A stretch of 50,833 bases of DNA from Clostridiales bacterium. GTDB lineage: Bacteria > Bacillota > Clostridia > Christensenellales > Aristaeellaceae. The notes beneath the pieces were generated by a model. The model did not search any database. It was given only the letters and a program-made list of their open reading frames with translations, and was not told where the DNA came from. Shown here one piece after another: positions 7,400 through 16,172 of this stretch (its first letter is position 1; each line of letters opens with the position of its first letter). A program made the translations under genes and the position numbers. The stretch is from NCBI GenBank assembly GCA_012729115.1, contig JAAYDR010000094.1, positions 1 through 50,833 of the forward strand, given 5' to 3'.

Positions 7400-8437
7400 A
7401 TGCTCAGAGAGGTCACCATCCATTCCGATTGGGGTGAAAAGACAATGAGCATGATGCGAGAAAAGCAGTTCGAAGCATGCGAGCGACGCTTATCCGCCCA
7501 TCCGGGTCTCAGTCTTTTTTCTCCGGACACCACGGATGTGGAGGTCCAGGCGCTGATGGATAGCTCCTATTACCATCAGGAGATGGATCAAACCCTGGTG
7601 ACTGTGGAGAACTTGCGTAAACAGGTGTTTACCATGCTTCCCACAGAGACGCTTTACCTCTCCCAGGGAGAAAGCCAGCTGTTGGAACGGTTGCTGATTT
7701 CCGATGGCTCAATCAAACTGACCGAATGGGACGATATTGGAGCAGCGGAGGCCCTGGTCTCCCGGTTGTGGTGCTCCTTCCACATCACCGATGAGGACTG
7801 GATGCTGGAATTGCCCAAAGCGCTCCATGAGCCGATTTTGATTGCCATGAACACACCGGATTACGCACAAAAGAAGGAACTGCTTTTTCGCTACGATGCC
7901 ATGATGATGGGGCTGCTGTATATCGCGGGCTTTCTGCACTGTTCCCAGCCCATCCAGACGTTTACCCGAGATGTGATGGCAAGCTCCGGGCGTCAGGCGG
8001 AAAACCTGGCCCGGCGCTACCTGAAATCCTCCTTTGAGTACATGACCGACAGCAGCAACCAGATGATCCTTCTGCATCCGGGTCTGGCAGATCCCTACCG
8101 GCTGATCGCCGCGGTGAACAGCGATGAGTTGTTCACTTTGGAGCTCTCCCAGGAAATGATGGCTGGGGGAATGAATGGCCTCTTTCCCGAGGAGGAGCCG
8201 CTCCATGAAGCCATGTGCGGTGCGCTGGAGGGTTCTCTGCGACCGGAATATGATGTGGCGGAGGCCACGGAGGACTTGCGCATGCTTGCCAAACAGGGTG
8301 TGAGTCTGGTGGAGATGGAGGCAGTGATGGCTTCCATGCTCTGCGTGCTTCCCACGCAGGAGATGAAGCAGGCGCTGGAGCAGCTTCATCAATGCACACC
8401 CCATTGGATAGGACTCAGGGCGGATCTGCAGCATTGA
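7400..8437 (+). CDS. Conserved-looking hypothetical protein, soluble and helical
   Basis: This 345-residue protein has an excellent ribosome binding site (AAAGGAGGT eight bases before the ATG). It has no signal peptide or membrane helix and looks largely alpha-helical, with many Met and Leu. A hydrophobic patch (MMMGLLYIAGFLH, about residues 170-182) is too short and too polar-flanked to call membrane-spanning. I recognise no catalytic motif or family. It lies 47 bases after ilvE and 26 bases before an rRNA/tRNA-type pseudouridine synthase, so it may be co-transcribed with them. No function is proposed. Confidence 0.8.
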   Translation: MLREVTIHSDWGEKTMSMMREKQFEACERRLSAHPGLSLFSPDTTDVEVQALMDSSYYHQEMDQTLVTVENLRKQVFTMLPTETLYLSQGESQLLERLLISDGSIKLTEWDDIGAAEALVSRLWCSFHITDEDWMLELPKALHEPILIAMNTPDYAQKKELLFRYDAMMMGLLYIAGFLHCSQPIQTFTRDVMASSGRQAENLARRYLKSSFEYMTDSSNQMILLHPGLADPYRLIAAVNSDELFTLELSQEMMAGGMNGLFPEEEPLHEAMCGALEGSLRPEYDVAEATEDLRMLAKQGVSLVEMEAVMASMLCVLPTQEMKQALEQLHQCTPHWIGLRADLQH

Positions 8438-8463
8438 CATAGGACCGACCGTGAGGGCTCGTT

Positions 8464-9333
8464 GTGAACTTATATACGTTTGTGGTGCCGCCCGAAATTG
8501 GCGACGTAAGGTTGTATGCCCTTGCCAGGCGCATGTTGCCTGAGCTTCCTGAGTATGCCATCAAAGAGGCGTTTGCTCAAAAAGATGTGAAAATGAACGG
8601 CGTTCGTGTCTCAAAGGACGCGATTGCATTGCCCGGTGCCGGGGTGGCCCTGTATTCCCGCTATGGGGGAGAAAGGCTGGAGGTGCCGATTCTCTTTGAG
8701 GATGACCATGTGCTAGTGGTTCGCAAACCCATTGGGGTGAGCTGCCAGGCTGATGCCAAAGGTGGCAAAACCATTGTGGAGCTGGTATGGAGCGCACTGC
8801 AAAACGTCAATCCAAATGCCAGTGAGCCCCTGCTGTGTCATCGGCTGGATAACCAGACCGACGGGCTGCTCCTGCTGGCCAAGGATGAAGAGACGCAAGG
8901 GTTCATGATGGACGCTTTCAAGCGCCGACAGATTCACAAGACATACATCTGCCTGGTAAAGGGCGCACCTGCCCAGGAGCATGCGGTCCTGGAGGCTTAT
9001 CTGGTGAAAGATGCCGCCAAGGGGAAGGTGCGGGTGCAAGCGGATGCAAGATGCGGCGGTCTGCCCATTAAAACGGAATACCGGGTATTGGAGAGGGGCC
9101 CTATCTCACGGCTGGAGGTCACGCTGCACACCGGGCGCACGCATCAGATTCGCGCCCAACTTAACGCCATTGGCCACCCCATTGTAGGGGACGATCAATA
9201 TGGGGACCGGACGCTCAACAAGGCATACAAAGCCAAGGGGCTTATGCTCTGTGCAACAAAACTCACCTTTTCGCTCACAGGCCCCATGGACTATCTGAAT
9301 GAGTGCTCCTTTCAAATTGAACCACAGTTTTAG
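8464..9333 (+). CDS. RluA-family pseudouridine synthase
   Basis: This 289-residue enzyme converts uridine to pseudouridine in RNA. The start is a GTG with GAGGG six bases upstream. The N-terminal 75 residues resemble an S4-like RNA-binding module. The catalytic domain carries the RluA signature CHRLDNQTDGLLLLAKD, with the catalytic Asp at about residue 129, followed by KTYICLVKG and the late motif LHTGRTHQIRAQLNAIGHPIVGD, all diagnostic. TDG replaces the more usual TSG in the signature, a mild departure. Substrate (23S rRNA or tRNA position) cannot be deduced from sequence. A HAD phosphatase follows eight bases downstream. Confidence 0.9.
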   Translation: MNLYTFVVPPEIGDVRLYALARRMLPELPEYAIKEAFAQKDVKMNGVRVSKDAIALPGAGVALYSRYGGERLEVPILFEDDHVLVVRKPIGVSCQADAKGGKTIVELVWSALQNVNPNASEPLLCHRLDNQTDGLLLLAKDEETQGFMMDAFKRRQIHKTYICLVKGAPAQEHAVLEAYLVKDAAKGKVRVQADARCGGLPIKTEYRVLERGPISRLEVTLHTGRTHQIRAQLNAIGHPIVGDDQYGDRTLNKAYKAKGLMLCATKLTFSLTGPMDYLNECSFQIEPQF

Positions 9334-9341
9334 GAGAATAT

Positions 9342-10169
9342 ATGAACACCAAGGATATCAAGCTGATCGCCATGGACATGGATGGGACGCTTTTAAACGA
9401 AAACAAGGAAATCTCCAAGGAAAGCCGGGAAGCGCTCAAGGAGGCAGTATCCAGCGGCATTTCGATTGCCATTTGCAGCGGCCGCTCCAGCGGGGATAAC
9501 AGCATTTATGCTGTAAAGGCCGGCCTTACCCAGTGCTACATCATTGGCTACAATGGCGCATATTGCCTGGATGCCCCTCATGGGAAGGTCTATTCCCAGC
9601 ATTTCCTCAATAGGGATGCAGCTTTGGCCTGCCTCAAAGTACTGGATCAGCACGGCGTGAGTTATGCCTGCTTTCAGCCCCATCGGATTCTGGCCGTAGA
9701 AAACGAGCGTTGGCCTGCGGAGAAGGGGTGGGTCACCTATCGGGATGAGCCGGGTGCGCCGCAGGTATGTAAAGGACATGCGGAAGTAAAACGTGCCCAT
9801 GGCGAGGGCATCAATAAGATTCTTTGCGTGGAGCGTCATGAGGAAAAGCTGCTCAAAGAGCTTTACCATAAGCTGCTCCCCATCCCGGGGATTGATGTAA
9901 CCTGCTCCTGGACGAACAATCTGGAGCTGATGCCCGCCGGGGTCAACAAAGGCACTGCCCTTGGGGAGCTGGCGAATCGGCTGGGTCTTTTGCCGGAGAA
10001 TGTGATGGCCTTGGGAGATTTTGACAATGATATTCCCATGTTCCTCTACGCCGGGTGCAGTGTGGCCATGGGGAATGCATCTGAGAGGCTCAAGAAAGTC
10101 GCACGGTTTCACACCGCCACCAACGCCCGGGAAGGTGTGGCCCTGGCCATTCGGCAATATGCGTTGTAA
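9342..10169 (+). CDS. Cof-type HAD-IIB phosphatase
   Basis: This 275-residue member of the HAD superfamily has the four motifs in order: the nucleophile Asp12 in MDMDGTLL, ICSGRSS (motif II), a Lys in the cap region/motif III (GVNKGTAL), and ALGDFDNDIPMF (motif IV) near residues 223-231. The large type-IIB cap lies between. Relatives such as Cof, YidA and YbjI hydrolyse sugar phosphates, flavin or pyridoxal phosphates; the substrate cannot be predicted here. The gene starts eight bases after the pseudouridine synthase and is probably in the same unit. Confidence 0.9.
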   Translation: MNTKDIKLIAMDMDGTLLNENKEISKESREALKEAVSSGISIAICSGRSSGDNSIYAVKAGLTQCYIIGYNGAYCLDAPHGKVYSQHFLNRDAALACLKVLDQHGVSYACFQPHRILAVENERWPAEKGWVTYRDEPGAPQVCKGHAEVKRAHGEGINKILCVERHEEKLLKELYHKLLPIPGIDVTCSWTNNLELMPAGVNKGTALGELANRLGLLPENVMALGDFDNDIPMFLYAGCSVAMGNASERLKKVARFHTATNAREGVALAIRQYAL

Positions 10170-10224
10170 ACACCTGGTTCCAATCATTCAAAGATTCCAG
10201 CAATCACAAAGAATACAGATGTTC

Positions 10225-10246
10225 GGGCCATGTGTTCCATGGCCTG
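10225..10246 (+). other. Small hairpin upstream of the ABC exporter ribosome binding site
   Basis: GGCCATG and CATGGCC form a 7-bp stem with a 5-base loop just before the GGGGG ribosome binding site of the first ABC gene. It has no U-run. It may be fortuitous or may modulate translation. Confidence 0.35.
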
Positions 10247-10262
10247 GTTGGGGGATAACACC

Positions 10263-12089
10263 ATGAAAAAAGGGTTACAAGCCTTGCTTGCGCTGGTTCG
10301 GGAGAACTGGGCGCTGTATATAAGCGCGACCTTGGCCACATTCATTACCGTGGCAGTGGGCTTTGCAATACCGCTGGTGCTTTCGGAAACGGTGGACGTG
10401 GTGCTGGGGGAGGCTCCCAGCGCGATGCCGGAATGGCTGAAAGATTTGGTTGCTGCCCGGGGAGGCCGGGCATTTATTCGGGAGAACTACTGGCTGGTTC
10501 CCTTGGCCGTGGTGCTTTTCAATCTCATAAGCGGTGTATTTTCCTATATCAAGGAGCGAAACACCGCTCTTGCGGGGGAAAACATCGCCAAGAACCTGCG
10601 TGAGAAGATTTACCGCAAGCTCAGTTACCTGTCCTTTGGATATCACGCCAAGGCAGAAACAGGGGATCTGATTCAGCGCAGCACCAGCGACGTAGACACG
10701 GTGCGCCGATTCCTCTCCACCCAGTTGGTGGAGGCTTTCCGCTCCATCGTGATGACTGTCATCGCCTTCTGGGTGCTCTTTGACAGAGATGCTCAGACAG
10801 CCCTCTACAGCGTGATGCTCATCCCCGCCATGTTTACTGCTTCCTATGTGTTTTTTAAACGGATTACAAAGAATTTCCAGCTCAGCGACGCCAGTGAGGG
10901 CAAGATGAGCGCCGTACTCCAGGAGAACCTCACCGGGGTGAGGGTGGTTCGCGCCTTTGGGATGCAGCAAAAGGAAGTGGAGAAGTTTGACGCAGCCAGC
11001 AGGGATTTCCAGGCGAAAACCTACAGGCTGCTGAAAAACCTGGCCGTGTACTGGGGCAGCGCGGATTTTCTTACCATGCTCCAGATTATGATTACTCTGT
11101 TGGTATGCGTGTGGAAGGCCATTGCTGGAGAAATGACTGTCGGTACCCTGATTGTGTTCACCAGTTACATCTCCATGCTTGTCTATCCCATCCGGCAGTT
11201 GGGCCGCATCTTAAGCGACGCAGGTAAGAGCCTGGTGGCATTGGGCCGGATTAACGACATCCTCCATGAGCCCGCCGAGGAAGAGGAGGAAGGAGCCCTG
11301 AAGCCACCCCTGGACCGTGACATCGTCTTTGACCATGTTACATTTGGCTATGACCAGGGACAGCCGGTACTTGATGATCTATGCATGACCATACCCGCAG
11401 GCAGGACCGTCGCACTGTTGGGCAATACCGGCAGCGGCAAGAGCTCCCTCGTGCATCTTCTCCAGCGGCTTTACGCTCCCACCTCGGGGACCATTACCAT
11501 TGGCGGAGTGGACATCCAGAAGATTGACCGGAAACACCTGCGCGCTCATGTTGGGTTGATGCTCCAGGAGCCATTCCTCTATGGCCGCAGCATTTATGAA
11601 AACTTGTCCATCGCAATGCCGGGAGCCTCGGAAAATCAGGTGAAGAACATGAGCCGCATTGCCATGGCTGACGGCTTTATTACCGAGTTTGAGAAGGGCT
11701 ATGACACCCTGATCGGGGAGAGGGGCATCACCCTGTCCGGCGGTCAGCGGCAGCGCATCGCGATCGCTCGCACCCTGCTCAAGGACAACGACATCCTGAT
11801 CTTTGACGATTCGCTGTCTGCTGTGGATATGCAGACAGACCAATTGATCCGTCGGCAGCTTCGCCAGCATAAAAAGGACGTCACCACGATTATCATCAGC
11901 CACCGGGTCAGTACCCTGTGTGAAGCGGATTTGATAGTAGTGCTGGAAAACGGAAAACTGTCCGACGAGGGCACCCATGAGGAATTAATCCAAAGGCCAG
12001 GGCTGTACCAACAAATCTTCGCCATCCAGTCCGCCCTGGAGGACGACATTCAAAAGAGCCGCGAGGCTGTGGCAAAGGAGGGCTGTTAA
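10263..12089 (+). CDS. ABC exporter subunit 1 (degenerate catalytic site half)
   Basis: This 608-residue fused half-transporter has six predicted membrane helices (residues 1-320) and a C-terminal nucleotide-binding domain. Walker A is GNTGSGKSS near residue 387, the signature is canonical LSGGQRQR near 491, Walker B ends FDDSLSAVD near 515, and the H-loop is IISHRVST. The catalytic Glu after Walker B is Asp here, as in the degenerate partner of heterodimeric exporters (TM287, BmrC type). The ATG at 10263 follows GGGGG. A longer reading from 10230 lacks a site. The stop overlaps the start of the second subunit by one base, so the two are surely co-translated and form a heterodimer. Substrate unknown (drug or lipid exporters are common). 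Confidence 0.92.
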   Translation: MKKGLQALLALVRENWALYISATLATFITVAVGFAIPLVLSETVDVVLGEAPSAMPEWLKDLVAARGGRAFIRENYWLVPLAVVLFNLISGVFSYIKERNTALAGENIAKNLREKIYRKLSYLSFGYHAKAETGDLIQRSTSDVDTVRRFLSTQLVEAFRSIVMTVIAFWVLFDRDAQTALYSVMLIPAMFTASYVFFKRITKNFQLSDASEGKMSAVLQENLTGVRVVRAFGMQQKEVEKFDAASRDFQAKTYRLLKNLAVYWGSADFLTMLQIMITLLVCVWKAIAGEMTVGTLIVFTSYISMLVYPIRQLGRILSDAGKSLVALGRINDILHEPAEEEEEGALKPPLDRDIVFDHVTFGYDQGQPVLDDLCMTIPAGRTVALLGNTGSGKSSLVHLLQRLYAPTSGTITIGGVDIQKIDRKHLRAHVGLMLQEPFLYGRSIYENLSIAMPGASENQVKNMSRIAMADGFITEFEKGYDTLIGERGITLSGGQRQRIAIARTLLKDNDILIFDDSLSAVDMQTDQLIRRQLRQHKKDVTTIIISHRVSTLCEADLIVVLENGKLSDEGTHEELIQRPGLYQQIFAIQSALEDDIQKSREAVAKEGC

Positions 12090-13924
12090 TGCAGGCCCAT
12101 GATGAAATGGATTATTCCAAGAAACTGGATCTATCCCTGTGGAAAAGGCTCCTTGGAATCGCCAAGCCCTATCATAAGCATCTTTGGTGGATCATGATTA
12201 CCATGGCCATTTGCGCAGCCTGCGATGTGATCTTTCCCCTGCTGACAGGCTATGCCATCGACCATTTCATTGCCAACCAAACCACTATGGGTCTTGGCGG
12301 GTTTGTAGCGGTATACATGGCCGTGCTGCTGGTGCAGGTGGCCTCCATTTATACGTTTTTACTGCTGTCCGGGAAAACCGAAGTGGGTGTGTGCTATACC
12401 ATCCGCAGTCTTGGTTTCAAGAAGCTCCAGGAATTGCCCTTCTCCTATTACGACCGTATGCCTGTGGGTTATTTGCTCAGCCGCATGACCACCGATACCC
12501 AGCGCCTGGCGGACACCATCGGCTGGTCCCTGCTGGACCTGGTCTGGGGCGTTATTTTCCTGGTGATGTGTTCCATTCAGATGTTCATTCTGCGTTGGCA
12601 GCTGGCGGCGGTCATCGTACTGGTGCTTCCGCCTCTTGCCCTCATCAGCATGTATTTCCAGCGGAAGATCCTGGCGGCCTACCGGGAGGTGCGCAAGACA
12701 AACAGCAGGATCACCAGCGCCTTCAACGAGGGTATCATGGGAGCTCGGACCACCAAGACCCTGGTACGGGAGGAAGCCAACTTCGGGGAGTTTCAGGAGC
12801 TCACCACCCGAATGAAGAAGTACTCCGTACGCTCCGCCACCCTGTCGGCTGTCTTCCTGCCTATCGTCGTTTCTCTGGGCTCCCTGGCTACGGCCTATGC
12901 CATTTACAAAGGCGGCCTGGAGGTGATGGCTGTGCCTCAAATCATCACCCTGGGCACCTTGCAGGTTTTCGTCAACTATACCATTCAGTTCTTTCAGCCC
13001 GTGCGGGAAATTGCCCGCATTTTTGCGGAGCTCCAAAGCGCTCAGGCAGCGGCTGAGCGGGTGCTGACGTTGCTGTCCACCGAGCCGGACATCCAGGACA
13101 CCGAAAAGGTGGTAGCCCTGTACGGAGACAACTTCCACCCCAACAAAGAGAACTGGCCGGAGCTTTTGGGGGACATTCGCTTTGAGGACGTAAGCTTCCA
13201 GTACACGGACGGGGAAAAGGTGCTGGAGCACTTCAATCTCCATGTGAAGGCGGGGGAGAGCATCGCCTTGGTAGGCGAGACAGGGAGCGGTAAAAGCACA
13301 ATTGTCAACTTGCTTTGCCGGTTTTACGAGCCCACGGAGGGGCGCATTCTGATCGACGGAGTTGACTACCGGGAACGCAGCCTCCTCTGGCTCCAGAGCC
13401 ATCTGGGCTATGTGCTCCAACAGCCTCACATGTTCAGCGGCACCATCCGGGACAATATCCGCTATGGAAAGCCCGAGGCCACGGAGGACGAGGTTATAAG
13501 AGCCGCCAAACTGGCAAACGCAGATCCATTTATCACCAAGCTGCCCAAGGGATATGACACCCCTGTGGGCGAGGGGGGCAGCCTTCTCTCCTCGGGAGAA
13601 AAGCAGCTGATTTCTTTTGCCAGGGCCATTCTGGTGGACCCGGCCCTCTTCATCCTGGACGAGGCCACCTCCTCCGTAGATACCCACTCAGAAGCTCTGA
13701 TTCAGCAGGCCATTACCGGTATTCTCAGGGGCAGGACCAGCTTTATGATCGCCCATCGCTTGTCCACTGTGCGCAAGGCGGATCGGATTATCGTGATTGA
13801 GGATGGAAAGATCATCGAGGAGGGCAGCCATGATCAGCTCATTGTGAAGCAAGGGCACTACTACCAGCTCTATACCAGCCAGTTCCAGGATGAGCAGGGC
13901 CAGGCTGTGCTTAGGGGGGAATAG
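12089..13924 (+). CDS. ABC exporter subunit 2 (catalytically competent half)
   Basis: This 611-residue half-transporter has about six membrane helices in the first 330 residues, then a nucleotide-binding domain. Walker A is GETGSGKST near residue 396, Walker B is canonical (ILDEATSSVD near 522, with the catalytic Glu), and the H-loop is IAHRLST. Its signature is altered to LLSSGEKQ instead of LSGGQ. That is exactly complementary to subunit 1: one ATP site combines the Asp-Walker B with the altered signature (degenerate), the other is fully consensus. This asymmetry defines TM287/288-like exporters. It overlaps the preceding gene by one base and is followed by a metallo-beta-lactamase-fold gene. 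Confidence 0.92.
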   Translation: MQAHDEMDYSKKLDLSLWKRLLGIAKPYHKHLWWIMITMAICAACDVIFPLLTGYAIDHFIANQTTMGLGGFVAVYMAVLLVQVASIYTFLLLSGKTEVGVCYTIRSLGFKKLQELPFSYYDRMPVGYLLSRMTTDTQRLADTIGWSLLDLVWGVIFLVMCSIQMFILRWQLAAVIVLVLPPLALISMYFQRKILAAYREVRKTNSRITSAFNEGIMGARTTKTLVREEANFGEFQELTTRMKKYSVRSATLSAVFLPIVVSLGSLATAYAIYKGGLEVMAVPQIITLGTLQVFVNYTIQFFQPVREIARIFAELQSAQAAAERVLTLLSTEPDIQDTEKVVALYGDNFHPNKENWPELLGDIRFEDVSFQYTDGEKVLEHFNLHVKAGESIALVGETGSGKSTIVNLLCRFYEPTEGRILIDGVDYRERSLLWLQSHLGYVLQQPHMFSGTIRDNIRYGKPEATEDEVIRAAKLANADPFITKLPKGYDTPVGEGGSLLSSGEKQLISFARAILVDPALFILDEATSSVDTHSEALIQQAITGILRGRTSFMIAHRLSTVRKADRIIVIEDGKIIEEGSHDQLIVKQGHYYQLYTSQFQDEQGQAVLRGE

Positions 13925-13925
13925 G

Positions 13926-14621
13926 ATGGATCCCGCCATTCTGCGCATTTCCATCACCATGAACTTAGGGGGTGCCGAAAATACGGTATACCCTACCCTG
14001 CTTTGGGATGAGCGAGGCGTATTGCTGGTTGACTGCGGGTTTATAGGGGCACTTCCTCTCCTGGAATCGGAGCTGGGAAGGCATGGGCTGTCGGTGCGGG
14101 AAATCACCGGCCTGATCCTGACCCATCATGACCATGACCATATGGGGGCGGCAGCTGCCCTTAAAAGGGCAAATCCCAATCTCCTGATCTATGCATCAGT
14201 CCATGAAGCGCCCTTTATCTCGGCGACCCAAAAGCCCCTTAGGCTACGCCAGGCGGAAGAAATGCAAAAAAACCTGCCGCCTGAGAAAAAAGCCTTTGGA
14301 GAAGCATTCTGTGGGATGCTGCACCAGGTGGAACCTGTCCGGGTGGATCGCTTGCTCCAGGACGGAGAAATCCTGGATAGCTGTGGAGGATGCCGGGTCG
14401 TTGCCACACCAGGCCACACGCCCGGGCACATTTCACTTTGTGTCGAAAAGGACTCCATTGTGATTGCCGGGGATGCCTTTGCTTTGGAGGAGAGCGTACC
14501 CGTAATCGCAAATCCCCAGTTTACACTCGATATGGTGCAGGCAGCGGAATCGATGGAAAAACTGCTGTCCATGCAAGCCAAAGCGTACTTCTGTTATCAT
14601 GGCGGCATTTATTGTCCATAG
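13926..14621 (+). CDS. Metallo-beta-lactamase-fold hydrolase
   Basis: This 231-residue protein contains the di-zinc motif THHDHDHMG (HxHxDH, residues about 67-72), a later TPGHTPGHISL metal-ligand His, and IAGDAF with the bridging Asp. This is the glyoxalase-II-like/YcbL general fold. The start at 13926 has AGGGGG upstream and lies directly after the ABC exporter stop. An upstream in-frame ATG within the exporter gene is less likely. Substrates for such stand-alone proteins range from thioesters to lactones and nucleic acids; none can be inferred. Confidence 0.88.
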   Translation: MDPAILRISITMNLGGAENTVYPTLLWDERGVLLVDCGFIGALPLLESELGRHGLSVREITGLILTHHDHDHMGAAAALKRANPNLLIYASVHEAPFISATQKPLRLRQAEEMQKNLPPEKKAFGEAFCGMLHQVEPVRVDRLLQDGEILDSCGGCRVVATPGHTPGHISLCVEKDSIVIAGDAFALEESVPVIANPQFTLDMVQAAESMEKLLSMQAKAYFCYHGGIYCP

Positions 14622-14713
14622 GAGGAAACAGATTCCGGGGCCTATACTCCCATGGGCGAGCAGTAAAAAACGAGAGATGCAAGTCATCGTATCTGTATAC
14701 CAAGATCCTGTGC

Positions 14714-14755
14714 AAAGCCGGAGAATCGATTGAAGATTGATTCTTTGGCTTTTTT
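14714..14755 (+). terminator. Intrinsic terminator after the MBL-fold gene
   Basis: AAAGCCGGAGAATC pairs with GATTCTTTGGCTTT (14 pairs including two G-U) around a 10-base loop, followed by a run of T. The 3' arm overlaps the putative -35 region of the next promoter. Confidence 0.8.
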
Positions 14756-14765
14756 GCTGTATACT
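14737..14765 (+). promoter_or_regulatory. Putative sigma-A promoter of darA
   Basis: TTGATT and TATACT are spaced by 17 bases, 32 bases before the darA start. The -35 box lies inside the 3' half of the upstream terminator hairpin. Confidence 0.6.
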
Positions 14766-14796
14766 AAGATGAGGTTCCAAGTAAGGAGGGGTGCGA

Positions 14797-15126
14797 ATGA
14801 AACTCATCATTGCCATTGTACAGGACGAGGATGCTTCCCGCTTGATTGGACAGTTGATGAACGATGGGATCGGGGTTACCAAGCTTGCCACCACGGGAGG
14901 TTTTCTCAGGGCAGGCAACACAACCCTGCTCCTGGGTGTGGAAGATGATCATATGCAGCGCGCTATGGACATCATCGAGGAAGTGTGCAAAAGCCGCAAG
15001 CAGATAGCCCCTTCCCCTGCGTCAATGGTGGGTCTGCCGGGGGTGTACAGCCCCTATCCCATGGAGGTCATGGTCGGCGGTGCAACGGTGTTTGTGCTGA
15101 CGGTGGACCAGTTTATCAAGCTCTAG
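14797..15126 (+). CDS. darA: Cyclic-di-AMP receptor DarA (PstA)
   Basis: At 109 residues this matches the PII-like DarA/PstA/YaaQ family in length and sequence: MKLIIAIVQDEDASRLIGQL at the start, VTKLATTGGFLRAGNTTLLLGVED in the middle, and PYPMEVMVGGATVFVLTVDQF at the end. The trimeric protein binds c-di-AMP and is a signal-transducing receptor whose partner is unknown. The ATG at 14797 has AAGGAGG seven bases upstream. A GTG two codons earlier is less well placed. It precedes holB and ricT, the conserved yaaQ-holB-yaaT order. Confidence 0.95.
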   Translation: MKLIIAIVQDEDASRLIGQLMNDGIGVTKLATTGGFLRAGNTTLLLGVEDDHMQRAMDIIEEVCKSRKQIAPSPASMVGLPGVYSPYPMEVMVGGATVFVLTVDQFIKL

Positions 15127-15149
15127 GAGCTTAGGAGGATCGCGCATTC

Positions 15150-16172
15150 ATGGATGAAACCGCCGCGCAATCGCTGCCCGCGTGGATGGAGTACGAAAGC
15201 CTTAGCGCCGGTTGCGGGATTGTGCTGGATCAGTTTAAACGCAGGGAAACGGTACATGCATATTTGCTGACGGGCGCGCGAGGCCTTGGCAAGGGAGCCT
15301 TTGCCAAGGTTCTCACATGCGCCCTGTTTTGCACCTCCCAAAGCAAGCCTTGCGGCGTGTGTGAGGGTTGCATGGGGGTGCTTCGCGGTGCGAATCCCGA
15401 TGTGCTCCGGCTTGCCCCGGAAGGGGAGAAACAGATTGGCATCGAGAAGGTGCGGGAGGTCATCGACGCGATAAACCAGCACGCCTTTGGGGCAGGATAC
15501 CGGGTGGTGCTGATTGAGCCGGTGGAGAAGCTGACACCCCAGGCGCAGAATTGCCTGCTCAAGTCTTTGGAGGAACCGGCATCCAATGTGGTTTTCCTGC
15601 TTATGGCCCATGAGTTGACTGCGGTGTTGGGCACCATTGCCTCCCGGTGTTTGAGGGTAGCGATGACCCCCTGGCCTGATGAGAGAATGCTGACCACCCT
15701 GGAAAAACTGGGGTATGAGTCGGCCCGGGTGGAGTGGGTGGTTCCCCTGGCAGGGGGAAACATCGGACAGGCCCTGGATCTACTGGAGGGCCAGCAACAG
15801 GACCGGGAACTCCAGGCCTGGGTGCATCAAGCCCTATCCGCTTCCGGCGACAGGGAACTGGTGCAAATCAGCACCGGCCTGAAGGATGACAGGGAGGGGG
15901 CCCAGCGGCTCCTGGATGCCTTGGAGCAAGCGCTGCGCCTGGCTCTGCTGGTGAAAACAGGGCAATTAAGCCCCGGTGCTTTACAGGGATATCCAAAGCC
16001 TTGGCAGGAAGCGGTGGATGCCGCACCCATCCAGGGTCTCACCGGGTTGATGCATGCCATCGCCCAGGCCAGAAGGCTCAGGGCCAGCCAGGTGAACTGG
16101 CAGTCAACCCTGGATCATTTGATGATGAAACTACTGAGGGAGAGAATGAAATGGCGTCAGTTGTCGGCGTAA
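15150..16172 (+). CDS. holB: DNA polymerase III delta' subunit
   Basis: This 340-residue clamp-loader AAA+ protein opens the beta clamp for loading. It has a P-loop GARGLGKGA near residues 42-50 in which the usual Thr/Ser after GK is Gly, consistent with delta' not binding ATP productively. It also has a zinc module with clustered Cys (CGVCEGC, residues about 68-74 plus an upstream Cys), a Walker-B-like VVLIEPVEKL, LLKSLEEP, and the SRC arginine-finger motif (IASRC) near residue 169. The C-terminal third is helical. The gene lies 23 bases after darA, and its 3' end overlaps ricT. Confidence 0.93.
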   Translation: MDETAAQSLPAWMEYESLSAGCGIVLDQFKRRETVHAYLLTGARGLGKGAFAKVLTCALFCTSQSKPCGVCEGCMGVLRGANPDVLRLAPEGEKQIGIEKVREVIDAINQHAFGAGYRVVLIEPVEKLTPQAQNCLLKSLEEPASNVVFLLMAHELTAVLGTIASRCLRVAMTPWPDERMLTTLEKLGYESARVEWVVPLAGGNIGQALDLLEGQQQDRELQAWVHQALSASGDRELVQISTGLKDDREGAQRLLDALEQALRLALLVKTGQLSPGALQGYPKPWQEAVDAAPIQGLTGLMHAIAQARRLRASQVNWQSTLDHLMMKLLRERMKWRQLSA

